64,000 nucleotides of DNA from NCBI RefSeq assembly GCF_036250065.1, contig NZ_CP109199.1, positions 2,294,001 through 2,358,000 on the forward strand, read 5' to 3'. A program made the translations under genes and the position numbers. This document shows, one piece after another, positions 44,694 through 52,395 of the stretch. Origin of the DNA: Micromonospora sp. NBC_01699. Lineage in GTDB: Bacteria > Actinomycetota > Actinomycetes > Mycobacteriales > Micromonosporaceae. Positions within the stretch are counted from its first letter, which is position 1. Each line of letters begins with the position of its first letter. Below the pieces are notes generated by a model. The model did not search any database, had not been told where the DNA came from, and saw nothing but the letters and a program-made list of their open reading frames with translations.

Positions 44694-45515
44694 ATGAGCA
44701 CCATTACCACCAGGGACGGCACCGAGATCTACTACAAGGACTGGGGCGAGGGTCCGGTCGTGACCTTCTCCCACGGGTGGCCGTTGAGCGCGGACGCCTG
44801 GGACGGCCAGCTGCTCTTCCTGGTGCAGAACGGCTTCCGGGTGGTGGCGCACGACCGCCGTGGTCACGGTCGGTCGAGCCAGTCCTCGGCCGGCAACGAC
44901 ATGGACGGGTACGCGGACGACCTCGCCGCCGTCATCGAGGCGCTCGACCTGACCGGCGCGACCCTCGTCGGTCACTCCACCGGTGGTGGCGAGGTTGCCC
45001 GCTACATCGGTCGGCACGGCACCGGGCGGGCCGCCAAGGCGGTGCTCATCTCGGCCGTGCCGCCGCTGATGCTCCAGACCGACGACAATCCGGAGGGGCT
45101 ACCGATCAGCGTGTTCGACGAGTTGCGCGCCGGTCTGTTCAAGGACCGGTCGCAGTTCTACAAGGACCTGGCCCTGATGTTCTACGGCGCCAACCGGCCG
45201 GGTGCGAAGGTCTCGCAGGGCATCCTGGACCAGTTCTGGCTCTGGAGCATGCAGTCCGGTCTGAAGAACGCGTACGAGAGCATCAAGGCGTTCTCCGAGA
45301 CGGACTTCACCGAAGACCTGAAGAAGTTCGACATCCCGACCCTGGTCCTGCACGGCGAGGACGACCAGATCGTCCCGGTCAAGGACTCGGGGCCGAAGTC
45401 GGCCCAGCTCATTCCGGGTTCGCAGGAGATCTACTACCCCGGTGCGCCGCACGGGATGACGGCGACGCTCCAGGACCGGGTCAACGCGGACCTGCTCGCC
45501 TTCCTCCGTAGCTGA
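44694..45515 (+). CDS. alpha/beta hydrolase (non-haem chloroperoxidase/arylesterase type)
   Basis: 273 residues from an ATG behind GGAAGGG. Typical of the cofactor-free haloperoxidase/arylesterase group: [47 protein letters not shown], nucleophile Ser in [14 protein letters not shown], Asp in [11 protein letters not shown] and His in [11 protein letters not shown]. It hydrolyses esters and can make peracids in the presence of H2O2. The physiological substrate is unknown. Cytoplasmic; no signal peptide. Confidence 0.9.
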   Translation: MSTITTRDGTEIYYKDWGEGPVVTFSHGWPLSADAWDGQLLFLVQNGFRVVAHDRRGHGRSSQSSAGNDMDGYADDLAAVIEALDLTGATLVGHSTGGGEVARYIGRHGTGRAAKAVLISAVPPLMLQTDDNPEGLPISVFDELRAGLFKDRSQFYKDLALMFYGANRPGAKVSQGILDQFWLWSMQSGLKNAYESIKAFSETDFTEDLKKFDIPTLVLHGEDDQIVPVKDSGPKSAQLIPGSQEIYYPGAPHGMTATLQDRVNADLLAFLRS

Positions 45516-45614
45516 GCCGGATAGCATCCCGGTTCCGGCCAGGCTGCACCCGCGCGGACGTGCCCGTAAACTGCCTCGACCCGTCCGGCACCGCGATCCT
45601 CGGAGTGGCTCGGC

Positions 45615-46796
45615 ATGTCCCTCTACAGCACCCGGCGCCTACACGCGCTCCGCATGATCGTCACCGGCGGCGGCACCGGCGGGCACACCTACCCCGCGCT
45701 CACCACGATCAACGCCTTGCAGGCCCGGCTCGCCGAAACCGGCACCGCACCCGACCTGCTCTGGGTCGGCGTCGCCGACGGCCTCGAAGCCAAGATCGCC
45801 GAACGCAACGGCATCCCCTTCCGGGCGATCACCACCGGCAAGCTCCGCCGCTCACCCAACCCCCGTGAGCTGGCCCGCAACGTCGTCGATGCCTTCCGTA
45901 TCCCACTGGGCATCGTGCAGGCGGCCCTCACCGTCGCCCGGACCCGGCCGGCAGTCGTTCTCAGCACCGGCGGATTCGTTTCCGTCCCGATCGGCCTCGC
46001 GGCGGCCCTGTTCCGCGTGCCATATCTGATGCACGAGCAGACGCTCAGCCTGGGCCTGGCCAACCGCATCCTCGCCCGCGTCGCCACTCGGATCCTGCTC
46101 AGCCACGAAGCCTCCCTCGACTACCTGCCGCCGAAGGCCCGCCGCCGGGCGGTCGTCACCGGCAACCCGGTACGGGCGGCGGTGCTCAACGGCAATCCCG
46201 CGAAGGGCCTGGCCGCGTACGGCCTCGATCCGGCTGTCCCGCTCGTGCTGGTGACCGGCGGCGCCGCCGGCGCCCAGCAGATCAACCGGATGCTGACCGG
46301 CACGCTGCCCGACCTGCTACAGCACTGCCAGATCGTCCACCAGTGCGGCAGCCTCAGCCACGCCGAGATGCAGCAGGTCGCCCACGGGCTCCCCGCGCAG
46401 GTCGCGCACCGCTACCGCGTCGTCGACTTCATTCACGACGAACTGCCCGACCTACTCGCTGCGGCGGCCATCGTCGTGGCACGCAGCGGCGCCGGCACCG
46501 TCGCCGAACTCACGACCCTCGGCAAAGCATGCATCCTCATCCCTTACCCGGTCTCCGCTGGGGACGAGCAACGCATCACCGCCCGTCACCTCGCAAAAGC
46601 GGGCGCCGCCGTCATGCTCGACGGAGACCAGGCCACCCCCGACCAACTCCGCGCCGCCATCATGAACCTGCTGACCGACCCGCGCCGCCGAACCGCGATG
46701 TCCCAGGCCGCCACCGCACATGGCCGACCGGATGCCGCCGTCCGAGTCGTAGCCGAGATCCTTGCGGTCTCCGCACACCAGGGCCGCCGCCAGTAA
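45615..46796 (+). CDS. MurG-like GT28 glycosyltransferase, stand-alone paralogue
   Basis: 393 residues. GT-B fold with the MurG hallmarks: MIVTGGGTGGHTYPALTTIN, STGGFVSVPIG, LMHEQTLSLGLANR, VTGNPVRAAVL, LVTGGAAGAQQINR and the UDP-GlcNAc-binding VARSGAGTVAELTTLGKACI. Canonical MurG adds GlcNAc to lipid I. Here the gene is not in a division/cell-wall cluster, the usual HEQN is HEQT, and the DDHQ-type motif reads AGDEQR. It is therefore probably a second, specialised MurG, or a transferase of a related lipid-linked substrate. The C-terminal half shows lower GC than neighbours. Confidence 0.82.
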   Translation: MSLYSTRRLHALRMIVTGGGTGGHTYPALTTINALQARLAETGTAPDLLWVGVADGLEAKIAERNGIPFRAITTGKLRRSPNPRELARNVVDAFRIPLGIVQAALTVARTRPAVVLSTGGFVSVPIGLAAALFRVPYLMHEQTLSLGLANRILARVATRILLSHEASLDYLPPKARRRAVVTGNPVRAAVLNGNPAKGLAAYGLDPAVPLVLVTGGAAGAQQINRMLTGTLPDLLQHCQIVHQCGSLSHAEMQQVAHGLPAQVAHRYRVVDFIHDELPDLLAAAAIVVARSGAGTVAELTTLGKACILIPYPVSAGDEQRITARHLAKAGAAVMLDGDQATPDQLRAAIMNLLTDPRRRTAMSQAATAHGRPDAAVRVVAEILAVSAHQGRRQ

Positions 46797-46942
46797 GGGC
46801 CAGCTATTCGGCCAACAAGCCCCATCGGGTACGCCCGAACGTGCACAGTCGTAATTACATGGGGTGAGTTGCCGTGATTGTCGGTACTTCGAGCTGGTAG
46901 CGCCAACGGAGCCGTGCTCGGACCGCGCGTCGCTAGCTCGCA

Positions 46943-46970
46943 TTGACCTACTTGCCTGATCGCCTATCGT
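46943..46970 (+). promoter_or_regulatory. possible sigma-70-type promoter
   Basis: TTGACC and TATCGT are separated by 16 bases, about 68 bases upstream of the GTG of the membrane-tethered binding protein. The fit is good but not perfect, so this is a candidate only. Confidence 0.35.
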
Positions 46971-47037
46971 GGACGGAGCATTGCAGAGCGTTGCAACTGA
47001 TCGTCCGATCCGGGTGGTGTTTCGATGAGGTGGCAGC

Positions 47038-48207
47038 GTGGTTGATGGTGGGCGGCGGGGAAGACTCCTCCGGGAGTTGTCAATATCGCTGGTGAGCGGA
47101 CTGGTCCTCGCTATCGCCGGCAAGGTCTACGCGTCGTGGGCGGCCACTGGGTGGGCTACGTCGGTCTGGCTCGTGCTCCCGGCGATTGTCGCGGCCGGCG
47201 GGACGGCGTTCGCCGTCACCCGGTACCGCCATCATCCCGGCCGGCGTCAGGTCTTCCTCCTTGTCTCGGCGTTCGTGCAGAAACACTGGGTCGCCGAACT
47301 ACTGGAGAACCTGATCCGGGCACTGGATCGACACGGTGTCGACCTTGTCCTCAAGATCCCGCCGCACGAATACGGCGGGCACGGCCAGCTTCAACAACTC
47401 GCTGAGCTCAGGAGGAACTCCCGGTCCTTCCTCGGCGGCTTCGTTATGGCCGCCGACTGCGCGGCCAACCACGTCGAGTTCGACCGATTCTGCCGGAGCT
47501 TGCGCATCCCGATCGTGTTCATCGGCTCATCGCCTTTTGAGCACGTGCGCGACTACCCACCGAACGCCGCATTGGTGGGCTGCGATGACACCGAGATTGG
47601 CACCCGGTCGGCCGAATGGGTGGCCAAGATTCTGAAGGACCGCGAATTGCCTTACCCGAACGTGCTCGTGGTCGCCAGCACCGAGCATCCCGACCGGCAG
47701 AACTCCTTCGCAGCCCGGCTGCGGACGGAGGTCGCATCCGCCGAGATAACCATCAACGACCAGGGCAGGTTCGATCGGGGGCGGTCCGCTCGGATAGTCG
47801 GCCAGACCCTGGAGGAGGCCCACCGCAAGGGTGTCACCGTCCACGTCGTGTTTTGCACTAACGACGAGATGGCGCTGGGCGCTGTGGACGCGGTCCAGGA
47901 ACGGGCGGCTGCCGGCGAAGGCGTTGGGGACCTGGTGATCGTCGGGGTGGATGGCACTCGTGAGGCGATCGCAACGATCGACACAGGCGGCACCCGATTT
48001 CGGTCGACCGTCGTCCAGGAGTCTGGCCGGGTGGCCGAGATAGCGGTCAGCACTTTGCTCAAGCTCCGGGCGTATGGGCCTGTTGACGTCGAGACATCGA
48101 TACCGACGACGATATATCCGCTCGGCAACGCTTCCACGGCGGTGTCCGGCTCGGGAGGCACCAGGCAGAGCACCGCGCCCCCGATCCCGGGAACCAGAGG
48201 TGGGTGA
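47038..48207 (+). CDS. membrane-tethered LacI/ribose-binding-type sugar-binding protein
   Basis: 389 residues from a GTG behind GATGAGG. Two membrane helices at the N-terminus (ISLVSGLVLAIAGKVYASWA and SVWLVLPAIVAAGGTAFAV) form a hairpin flanked by RRGRLLREL and RYRHHPGRRQ. The rest is a full periplasmic-binding-protein-4/LacI-type domain: VFLLVSAFVQKHWVAELLEN, GGFVMAADCAANHVEFDRFC, ALVGCDDTEIGTRSAEWVAK, VVFCTNDEMALGAVDAVQER and VIVGVDGTREAIATIDTGG. There is no DNA-binding domain, no signal peptide and no ABC partner. By the positive-inside rule both ends, and hence the sugar-binding domain, lie in the cytoplasm. Confidence 0.75.
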   Translation: MVDGGRRGRLLRELSISLVSGLVLAIAGKVYASWAATGWATSVWLVLPAIVAAGGTAFAVTRYRHHPGRRQVFLLVSAFVQKHWVAELLENLIRALDRHGVDLVLKIPPHEYGGHGQLQQLAELRRNSRSFLGGFVMAADCAANHVEFDRFCRSLRIPIVFIGSSPFEHVRDYPPNAALVGCDDTEIGTRSAEWVAKILKDRELPYPNVLVVASTEHPDRQNSFAARLRTEVASAEITINDQGRFDRGRSARIVGQTLEEAHRKGVTVHVVFCTNDEMALGAVDAVQERAAAGEGVGDLVIVGVDGTREAIATIDTGGTRFRSTVVQESGRVAEIAVSTLLKLRAYGPVDVETSIPTTIYPLGNASTAVSGSGGTRQSTAPPIPGTRGG

Positions 48208-48648
48208 GCAGGCACCGCCTCCTCTACCTTGCTGTGCAATATCCGCCGTGGGCGTGTCTGTTGGCCGTACTGACGATGGTCCCGCTGCTGCGATCGCGCC
48301 AACCACGGGGCGCGCTGCCATGGACCTGCCGGATCGTCGATGCTCGTGGTGGTGCTTCCGCAGACCGGCGAAGGGTTCCTTCGCGTACGGTCGATCAGCC
48401 GTTCGAGGCGCGGCGCGGCTGTCCAGCATCGGCATCACTGCCCAGGCTGAAGCACAGCATCGTCCGGTCTCCAACGATCGAGAGCGGTGCAGGGCGTCGT
48501 CGGCCGCTACAGCGGCCCAACCATCGTAGGGATAATCGATACAGCTCCGGCCCGCGTCCGGCCGGTCAGACGCCTTGACTCTGACCTTGGGAGAGACTGC
48601 ACTGTGGGGTCAGGCGGCGCGGGTGCCGGCCGGGGACTGGAGGCGATA
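48208..48648. other. 441-base stretch without a supportable gene
   Basis: A frame starting GTGA at 48204, overlapping the previous stop, runs to 48578 (124 codons). Only its first 35 residues look protein-like (one hydrophobic helix, AVQYPPWACLLAVLTMVPLL); the rest is Arg/Pro-rich noise. It may be the remains of a coupled small membrane protein. Confidence 0.3.
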
Positions 48649-49140
48649 ATGGTCGAGATTCGGTTGCGCGACGTGCCGGAGCAGCACGTGGTGACGGAGA
48701 CGCGCACGGTTGACCAGGCCGGTTTGGAAGCCTGGCTGCCGGGCGCGATGGCACTGGTCGCGGAGCGGGCACGGGCGGCCGGCGGTCTGCTCGGCACTGC
48801 GGACTGGCCGTTCCTGGAGCGGTCCGGTCGTCCGGACGAGCCGGTGTTCATCACCATCTACGAGGGCAATCCCAACGAAGGGCCGACGCCGGTCGAGGTT
48901 TGCGCGACGGTCGCGACCGGAGGTGATCGCAGCATCCCGGAACACCGCGAGGCGTACGCCCGAGTAACGAAATCCCACGTCACCAGTGGAGCGCTCGGCG
49001 GGGTGTACGAGGCGATCGAAAAGTGGATCGCGGTCAATGGCCTTGCCGTCGCCCGCGCGCCCCGCGAGACCTACTGGACCGATTTCCCGTCCGCCGCAGC
49101 CGACGACGAGGTCTTCGACATCGCCTTTCCGGTTACATGA
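48649..49140 (+). CDS. GyrI-like/AraC effector-binding domain protein
   Basis: 163 residues from an ATG behind GGAGGCG. The sequence (MVEIRLRDVPEQHVVTETRT, VFITIYEGNPNEGPTPVEVC, ETYWTDFP near the end) matches free-standing GyrI-like domains (SOUL/BacR-C fold). These bind small hydrophobic or cationic molecules and in some bacteria act as drug sequesterers or as the sensor half of MerR/AraC regulators. No regulator domain is attached. It is isolated on the plus strand between accessory genes. Confidence 0.8.
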   Translation: MVEIRLRDVPEQHVVTETRTVDQAGLEAWLPGAMALVAERARAAGGLLGTADWPFLERSGRPDEPVFITIYEGNPNEGPTPVEVCATVATGGDRSIPEHREAYARVTKSHVTSGALGGVYEAIEKWIAVNGLAVARAPRETYWTDFPSAAADDEVFDIAFPVT

Positions 49141-49254
49141 AGCCAGGCGGGCCCGGTTTGCCGACCATTGGCGAGTCGGCTCCCCGCAGCGATCACGGAA
49201 AGGCCGCCCCGCGACTGTCGCGTACGGGGGACGCGCCAGTCGCGGGGCGAGCGG

Positions 49255-49533
49255 TCAGATGGATCGCTTGACCTGTCGGACTGGTGGGCCGTCGATCCAG
49301 CTCAGGAATCGTGCGTCGGCGACGGGGCGGGACATGCCGCCGACCAGGGCGCTGTCGCGGAAGCTGGCCATGATCATGTGTAGTCGGAGGCGGTCCTGTC
49401 GGCGTGGGTACCAGGACCACATGCGTCGTCTGTAGATCGGGCAGGGCCATTCCTCGCCGTCGTCGGTGCAGTACCAGTCCTGGTTGGGTCGGTGTAGGGC
49501 GCCCTGGCCTTCGGTTGGTTGGTCGTACTCCAT
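49255..49533 (-). CDS. small protein with YCxDDGEEWPC motif, unknown function
   Basis: 92 residues, last gene of a five-gene minus-strand operon. The middle contains WYCTDDGEEWPCPIYRRRMW (two Cys ten residues apart) followed by an Arg/Trp-rich helix (YPRRQDRLRLHMIMASFRDS). Similar short proteins recur in actinomycete accessory loci next to HTH/DUF397 genes; no function is known. The ATG follows CGGAGGTGAC, a strong ribosome site 17 bases after the previous stop. Confidence 0.65.
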   Translation of the reverse strand: MEYDQPTEGQGALHRPNQDWYCTDDGEEWPCPIYRRRMWSWYPRRQDRLRLHMIMASFRDSALVGGMSRPVADARFLSWIDGPPVRQVKRSI

Positions 49534-49550
49534 GGTTTTGTCACCTCCGG

Positions 49551-49823
49551 TTAGATCAGGTGCACCCGTTCGAGGGACCCGTCGGGATTTCGCAGGGTGA
49601 GGCTTCCGTCCCCGTGGTCGATCAGGTCGAGGACCAGGTTGTAGGCGACCAGCGCCCGGTTGATCGTGTCGGTCTTGGAGTCTCGGGTACGCCCGCAGGC
49701 CAGCTCAAGCGCACGAGCCGAACCCGGTACCAGGTTGACGGTGACCTTCACCAGCGACCGACCGCTCTCCTCGGCGGCACCCTCGGCAGAGACACGTTTG
49801 ACTGCGTCCAATCCGTCAGTCAC
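49551..49823 (-). CDS. small ribbon-helix-helix-like protein
   Basis: 90 residues from a GTG that overlaps the stop of the preceding gene (GTGA). The centre reads LVKVTVNLVPGSARALELACGRTRDSKTDTINRALVAYNLV: a short strand with alternating basic/hydrophobic residues followed by two helices, as in CopG/Arc DNA-binding proteins. The tail LIDHGDGSLTLRNPDGSLER forms a likely beta-hairpin. It could be the DNA-binding component of the small operon, perhaps autoregulatory. Confidence 0.65.
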   Translation of the reverse strand: MTDGLDAVKRVSAEGAAEESGRSLVKVTVNLVPGSARALELACGRTRDSKTDTINRALVAYNLVLDLIDHGDGSLTLRNPDGSLERVHLI

Positions 49824-50029
49824 ACGATCACGCCCGCCCCGCTGAGCAGCACCGATACCGGCGAGGTCGGTCTCGCCTCGGTCCACTCCTTGACCGCCCA
49901 ATCGAGCTGCCGGCACTCGTGATCGGCCACGCACTGGGGACAGCGCCGACCGTCAACGTGACCCTGGAGTGTCATCCGTACGGCCCACCAGATCCCGGCC
50001 CTCGTCAGCGGCTCATCCTGCCGGCTCAT
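49820..50029 (-). CDS. small Cys-containing protein, unknown function
   Basis: 69 residues (MSRQDEPLTRAGIWWAVRMT...). It contains RRCPQCVADHECRQLDWAVK, a CxxC and a nearby His/Cys that could bind one zinc ion. Start and stop both overlap neighbours by four bases (ATGA upstream, GTGA downstream), which supports real, coupled translation. Confidence 0.65.
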   Translation of the reverse strand: MSRQDEPLTRAGIWWAVRMTLQGHVDGRRCPQCVADHECRQLDWAVKEWTEARPTSPVSVLLSGAGVIV

Positions 50030-50229
50030 GACTCCCCGTCCCCGTCCCGCGTATCGGTGCTCGTGCCCTTCGGGAGGGCTTGGAGGAATTCGATCGCGCG
50101 GTCCATGTAGGGGCATCCGTACTGGGTGCAGTGGAGACAGACCGGGCGCCACAGGGGTCCCCTGCGGTGTCGTTTCACCTCCGCGCGAGCGATCCACGCC
50201 AACGTCCCTACGCTCAGCTCGCCGCTCAT
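50026..50229 (-). CDS. small Cys/His protein, unknown function
   Basis: 67 residues beginning MSGELSVGTLAWIARAEVKR. The middle, VCLHCTQYGCPYMDRAIEFL, offers Cys-x2-Cys plus Cys and His, a possible zinc knuckle, like the next gene. Its stop overlaps the following ATG. It starts three bases after the first operon gene ends. Confidence 0.62.
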   Translation of the reverse strand: MSGELSVGTLAWIARAEVKRHRRGPLWRPVCLHCTQYGCPYMDRAIEFLQALPKGTSTDTRDGDGES

Positions 50230-50232
50230 CGG

Positions 50233-50442
50233 TCACTCTGTGGGGTTGCGCCGGATGCGCCCGGACATCCCGATCGAGAACAGCTCCATCGGAACGGTCT
50301 GACGCTTCTGGTCGTACCGGCCCTCGTTGGGCATGCGCCGCCGCGTACCGGGAGCAGGGGGCAGGTCGGGCAACCCCTCACCGGAGATCTCCGGGTCGGC
50401 GGTCGAATTGATCTCGTCGTCGCTCACAGGCTGCGCCTCCAT
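50233..50442 (-). CDS. small hydrophilic protein, first gene of the five-gene operon
   Basis: 69 residues (MEAQPVSDDEINSTADPEIS ... MSGRIRRNPTE), acidic at the front and basic at the end, with no cysteine; probably disordered. Longer in-frame extensions upstream cross the divergent promoter region and are rejected. No family recognised. It leads a tightly packed set of five tiny genes divergent from the HTH/DUF5753 gene. Confidence 0.55.
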   Translation of the reverse strand: MEAQPVSDDEINSTADPEISGEGLPDLPPAPGTRRRMPNEGRYDQKRQTVPMELFSIGMSGRIRRNPTE

Positions 50443-50701
50443 CTTGGTTGGTTGGAAGCGGGGCCGCTCCGGCGGGGGACGGAACGGTCCCGCGCAGTCC
50501 CGCCCGTCCTTTGAACTGGGCAAACAGCCGGGTACGGATACCGAGCGGGACCGCTCTGAGGTCCACTCTGTACGCCCGATTCCCTCAACGGCAATACTTC
50601 GGCCTGAGACAATCAGTTTTTTCTTTCTACATATCGACAGGTGCCACCCCGACGATTCATAATCAGCACACCAGACGTAAGAATTTGAGAGAGGGGGCCG
50701 A
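50443..50701. other. divergent promoter region
   Basis: No gene. The half nearest the HTH gene is AT-richer (around 50610-50640, CAGTTTTTTCTTTCTACATA) and probably holds the promoters of both the small-protein operon and the regulator. Confidence 0.45.
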
Positions 50702-51571
50702 ATGGCGGAAAGTGGATCGTCTGTTCCGCGTAGGCAGCTGGGGCGCATGCTCCGGCAGGCGCGGGAGACGGCAGGACTGGGCATCGAGGCGGCGGCCAAG
50801 GAACAGGAATGGTCGCGACCGACCATGTACCGCGTCGAGGCGGGCACCGTCGGAGTCCGTAAGCCGGACGTCGTCGCGATGTGCGCTCTCTACGGTGTCT
50901 CGGCCGAGATGACCGAGGCGATGGTCGGCCTGGCCGCAGAGTCCAAGGCCAAGGGCTGGTGGCACGCGTACGGCGACGTCATCCCAGCCTGGTTCGAGCT
51001 GTACGTAGGGCTGGAGGCAGCCGCCTCACGGCTACGCCACTTCGACCCGGCGTCCGTCCCCGGCCTGCTCCAAACCAGGGAGTACGCCGAAGCGCTGCTC
51101 CGGTCCCGTCTCAGCATCCCCACCGCCGAGGTCGAGCGGCTGGTCGAAGTCCGTGTGGAGCGCAAGCAGTTGCTTCGCCGCAGGTCACCGGCGCCGCCCC
51201 AACTTGACGTGGTGCTCGGCGAGGACGCGATACGCCGTCGCGCACCCGGCATGGCTCAGCAGCTCAGACACCTGGCCGAGCAGGCAACGGCCGAGCGGAT
51301 CTCGATCCGCATCGTTCCCGCCACGGCGGCCGTCCACTACGGGCTCACCAGTGGAAACTTCGTCATCCTGGACTTCCCGCCCGTCGGCGTGCGGTCACCC
51401 GAGCCGACCACCGTATACGTCGAGGCGCTGACCGGGGCGCTTTACCTTGACAAGCCGGCGGAGGTCGCGGTCTACGATGACGCGTGGGACGCGCTCGACA
51501 AGTTGGCCCTGGATCCGGGGCGGTCGGCCGACCTGATGACGATGATCGCCAAGGAGATTGACGATGCGTGA
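50702..51571 (+). CDS. HTH (XRE) regulator with DUF5753 domain
   Basis: 289 residues from an ATG behind GAGAGGGGG. N-terminal helix-turn-helix (RMLRQARETAGLGIEAAAKE, WSRPTMYRVEAGTVGVRKPD, about 15-65) followed by DUF5753: KAKGWWHAYGDVIPAWFELY, EAAASRLRHFDPASVPGLLQ, EDAIRRRAPGMAQQLRHLAE, IRIVPATAAVHYGLTSGNFV. It is the WhiJ/Scr1 type of regulator, with a DUF397 gene overlapping its 3' end by eight bases. It shares family, but only modest identity, with the gene at 24923-25765, so this is a paralogue rather than a recent copy. Confidence 0.9.
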   Translation: MAESGSSVPRRQLGRMLRQARETAGLGIEAAAKEQEWSRPTMYRVEAGTVGVRKPDVVAMCALYGVSAEMTEAMVGLAAESKAKGWWHAYGDVIPAWFELYVGLEAAASRLRHFDPASVPGLLQTREYAEALLRSRLSIPTAEVERLVEVRVERKQLLRRRSPAPPQLDVVLGEDAIRRRAPGMAQQLRHLAEQATAERISIRIVPATAAVHYGLTSGNFVILDFPPVGVRSPEPTTVYVEALTGALYLDKPAEVAVYDDAWDALDKLALDPGRSADLMTMIAKEIDDA

Positions 51572-51763
51572 CCTGACCGGCGCCCGGTGGCGCAAGTCCA
51601 GCCGCAGCAACGGCACGGGCGGCAACTGCGTGGAGGTCGCCGACAACCTGCCCGGTCGTGTGCTCGTCCGGGACACCAAGAACCGCGACGGCGGCACGCT
51701 GACCTTCGGGCCGGAGGCGTGGCGTGCGTTCGTCGGGCTGACCAAGACCCGCTGAACGTCCGC
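51543..51763 (+). repeat. tandem duplication, unit 1 (DUF397 gene plus ribosome site)
   Basis: This segment, from GATCGCCAAGGAGATTGAC through the stop codon and GTCCG, is repeated with few changes at 52003-52223, exactly 460 bases on. The duplicated unit includes the end of the HTH frame and the ribosome site. Confidence 0.85.
51564..51755 (+). CDS. DUF397 protein, copy 1
   Basis: 63 residues (MRDLTGARWRKSSRSNGTGG, VRDTKNRDGGTLTFGPEAWR) forming one DUF397 domain. The ATG lies nine bases after AAGGAG and overlaps the end of the HTH gene. It is the partner of that regulator. An almost identical copy follows 460 bases downstream. Confidence 0.9.
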   Translation: MRDLTGARWRKSSRSNGTGGNCVEVADNLPGRVLVRDTKNRDGGTLTFGPEAWRAFVGLTKTR

Positions 51764-51791
51764 AACAGCGTCCTTAGAGGACATCGACCAG

Positions 51792-51853
51792 AACGTCATC
51801 TCCGGCGCTTCGCTCAAGAGTTTCCTTCTTGACGAAGCGCCGGAGATGACGTT
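51792..51853. terminator. very long perfect hairpin between the two DUF397 copies
   Basis: Arms 51792-51812 and 51833-51853 are perfectly complementary over 21 bases. An inner stem TCAAGA/TCTTGA (51814-51819/51827-51832) continues it after a single bulged C, leaving a 7-base loop. It is strong enough to terminate transcription after copy 1; its length also resembles a mobile palindrome. Confidence 0.65.
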
Positions 51854-51913
51854 TCTGTCGTCTGCTCGGGGGCCGGGGGGCAGCCCCGCGCCTCCAGGGA
51901 AACTAACGCTTTT

Positions 51914-51963
51914 GCCTCGTACATCTTCTTCTGCGTACGTACATCAAAGATGATGTACGAGGC
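51914..51963. repeat. second inverted repeat between the DUF397 copies
   Basis: GCCTCGTACATC (51914-51925) and its complement (51952-51963) form a 12-bp stem, flanked outside by a further AACGC/GCGTT match. GC is low for the genome. Confidence 0.5.
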
Positions 51964-52002
51964 TGATGCGTTATGCGTTCGCCTGCGGTGTCCTGACAGC
52001 GA

Positions 52003-52223
52003 CGATCGCCAAGGAGATTGACAATGCGTGACCTGAGCGGCGCCCGGTGGCGCAAGTCCACCCGCAGCAACGGCACAGGCGGCGACTGTGTGGAGGTCGC
52101 CGACAACCTGCCCGGCATCGTCGGCGTCCGCGACAGCAAGAACCGTGACGGCGGCACGCTGACCTTCGGGCCGGAGGCGTGGCGCGCGTTCCTCGGGCTG
52201 ACCAAGACCCGCTGACCGTCCGT
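52003..52223 (+). repeat. tandem duplication, unit 2
   Basis: Second copy of the 221-base segment at 51543-51763, at a constant offset of 460. Differences are scattered single bases, several changing amino acids. Confidence 0.85.
52024..52215 (+). CDS. DUF397 protein, copy 2
   Basis: 63 residues differing from copy 1 at about eight positions (for example GRVLVRDTK is here GIVGVRDSK). Frame, ribosome site (AAGGAG) and stop are intact, so it is probably expressed. It has no HTH gene directly before it, because the duplication took only the 3' end of that frame. Confidence 0.88.
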   Translation: MRDLSGARWRKSTRSNGTGGDCVEVADNLPGIVGVRDSKNRDGGTLTFGPEAWRAFLGLTKTR

Positions 52224-52283
52224 AGCACCGCCCACCCGTCCGAGCCGTCGACCACGGCCCGGCGCCTCCAGTCGTGCCACTCG

Positions 52284-52333
52284 TGTAGAGAAAGTGTTGC
52301 TATTCGGGGAGGGATAGGCACGCTTTCTCTACA
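52284..52333. repeat. inverted repeat upstream of the phosphoribosyltransferase gene
   Basis: TGTAGAGAAAG (52284-52294) pairs perfectly with CTTTCTCTACA (52323-52333), with a 28-base G-rich interval. It is either the terminator of DUF397 copy 2 or an operator for the gene starting 63 bases further on. Confidence 0.45.
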
Positions 52334-52395
52334 TTAGTGCGGAGGGTCGGCCCAGGGGTGTGGTGTGGGGGGCGGCTCTGTCAGGATGGTGCCCC

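Noticed and set aside
48204-48578. 124-codon frame overlapping the stop of the sugar-binding protein gene (GTGA)
   Set aside because: The overlap start is suggestive and one hydrophobic helix is present, but two thirds of the translation is Arg/Pro noise. Kept only as a gene-free stretch with a note.
50443-50847. N-terminal extension of the first small-operon gene to 50847
   Set aside because: It would cross the divergent promoter region and the start of the HTH gene; the ATG at 50442 fits the size of its neighbours.
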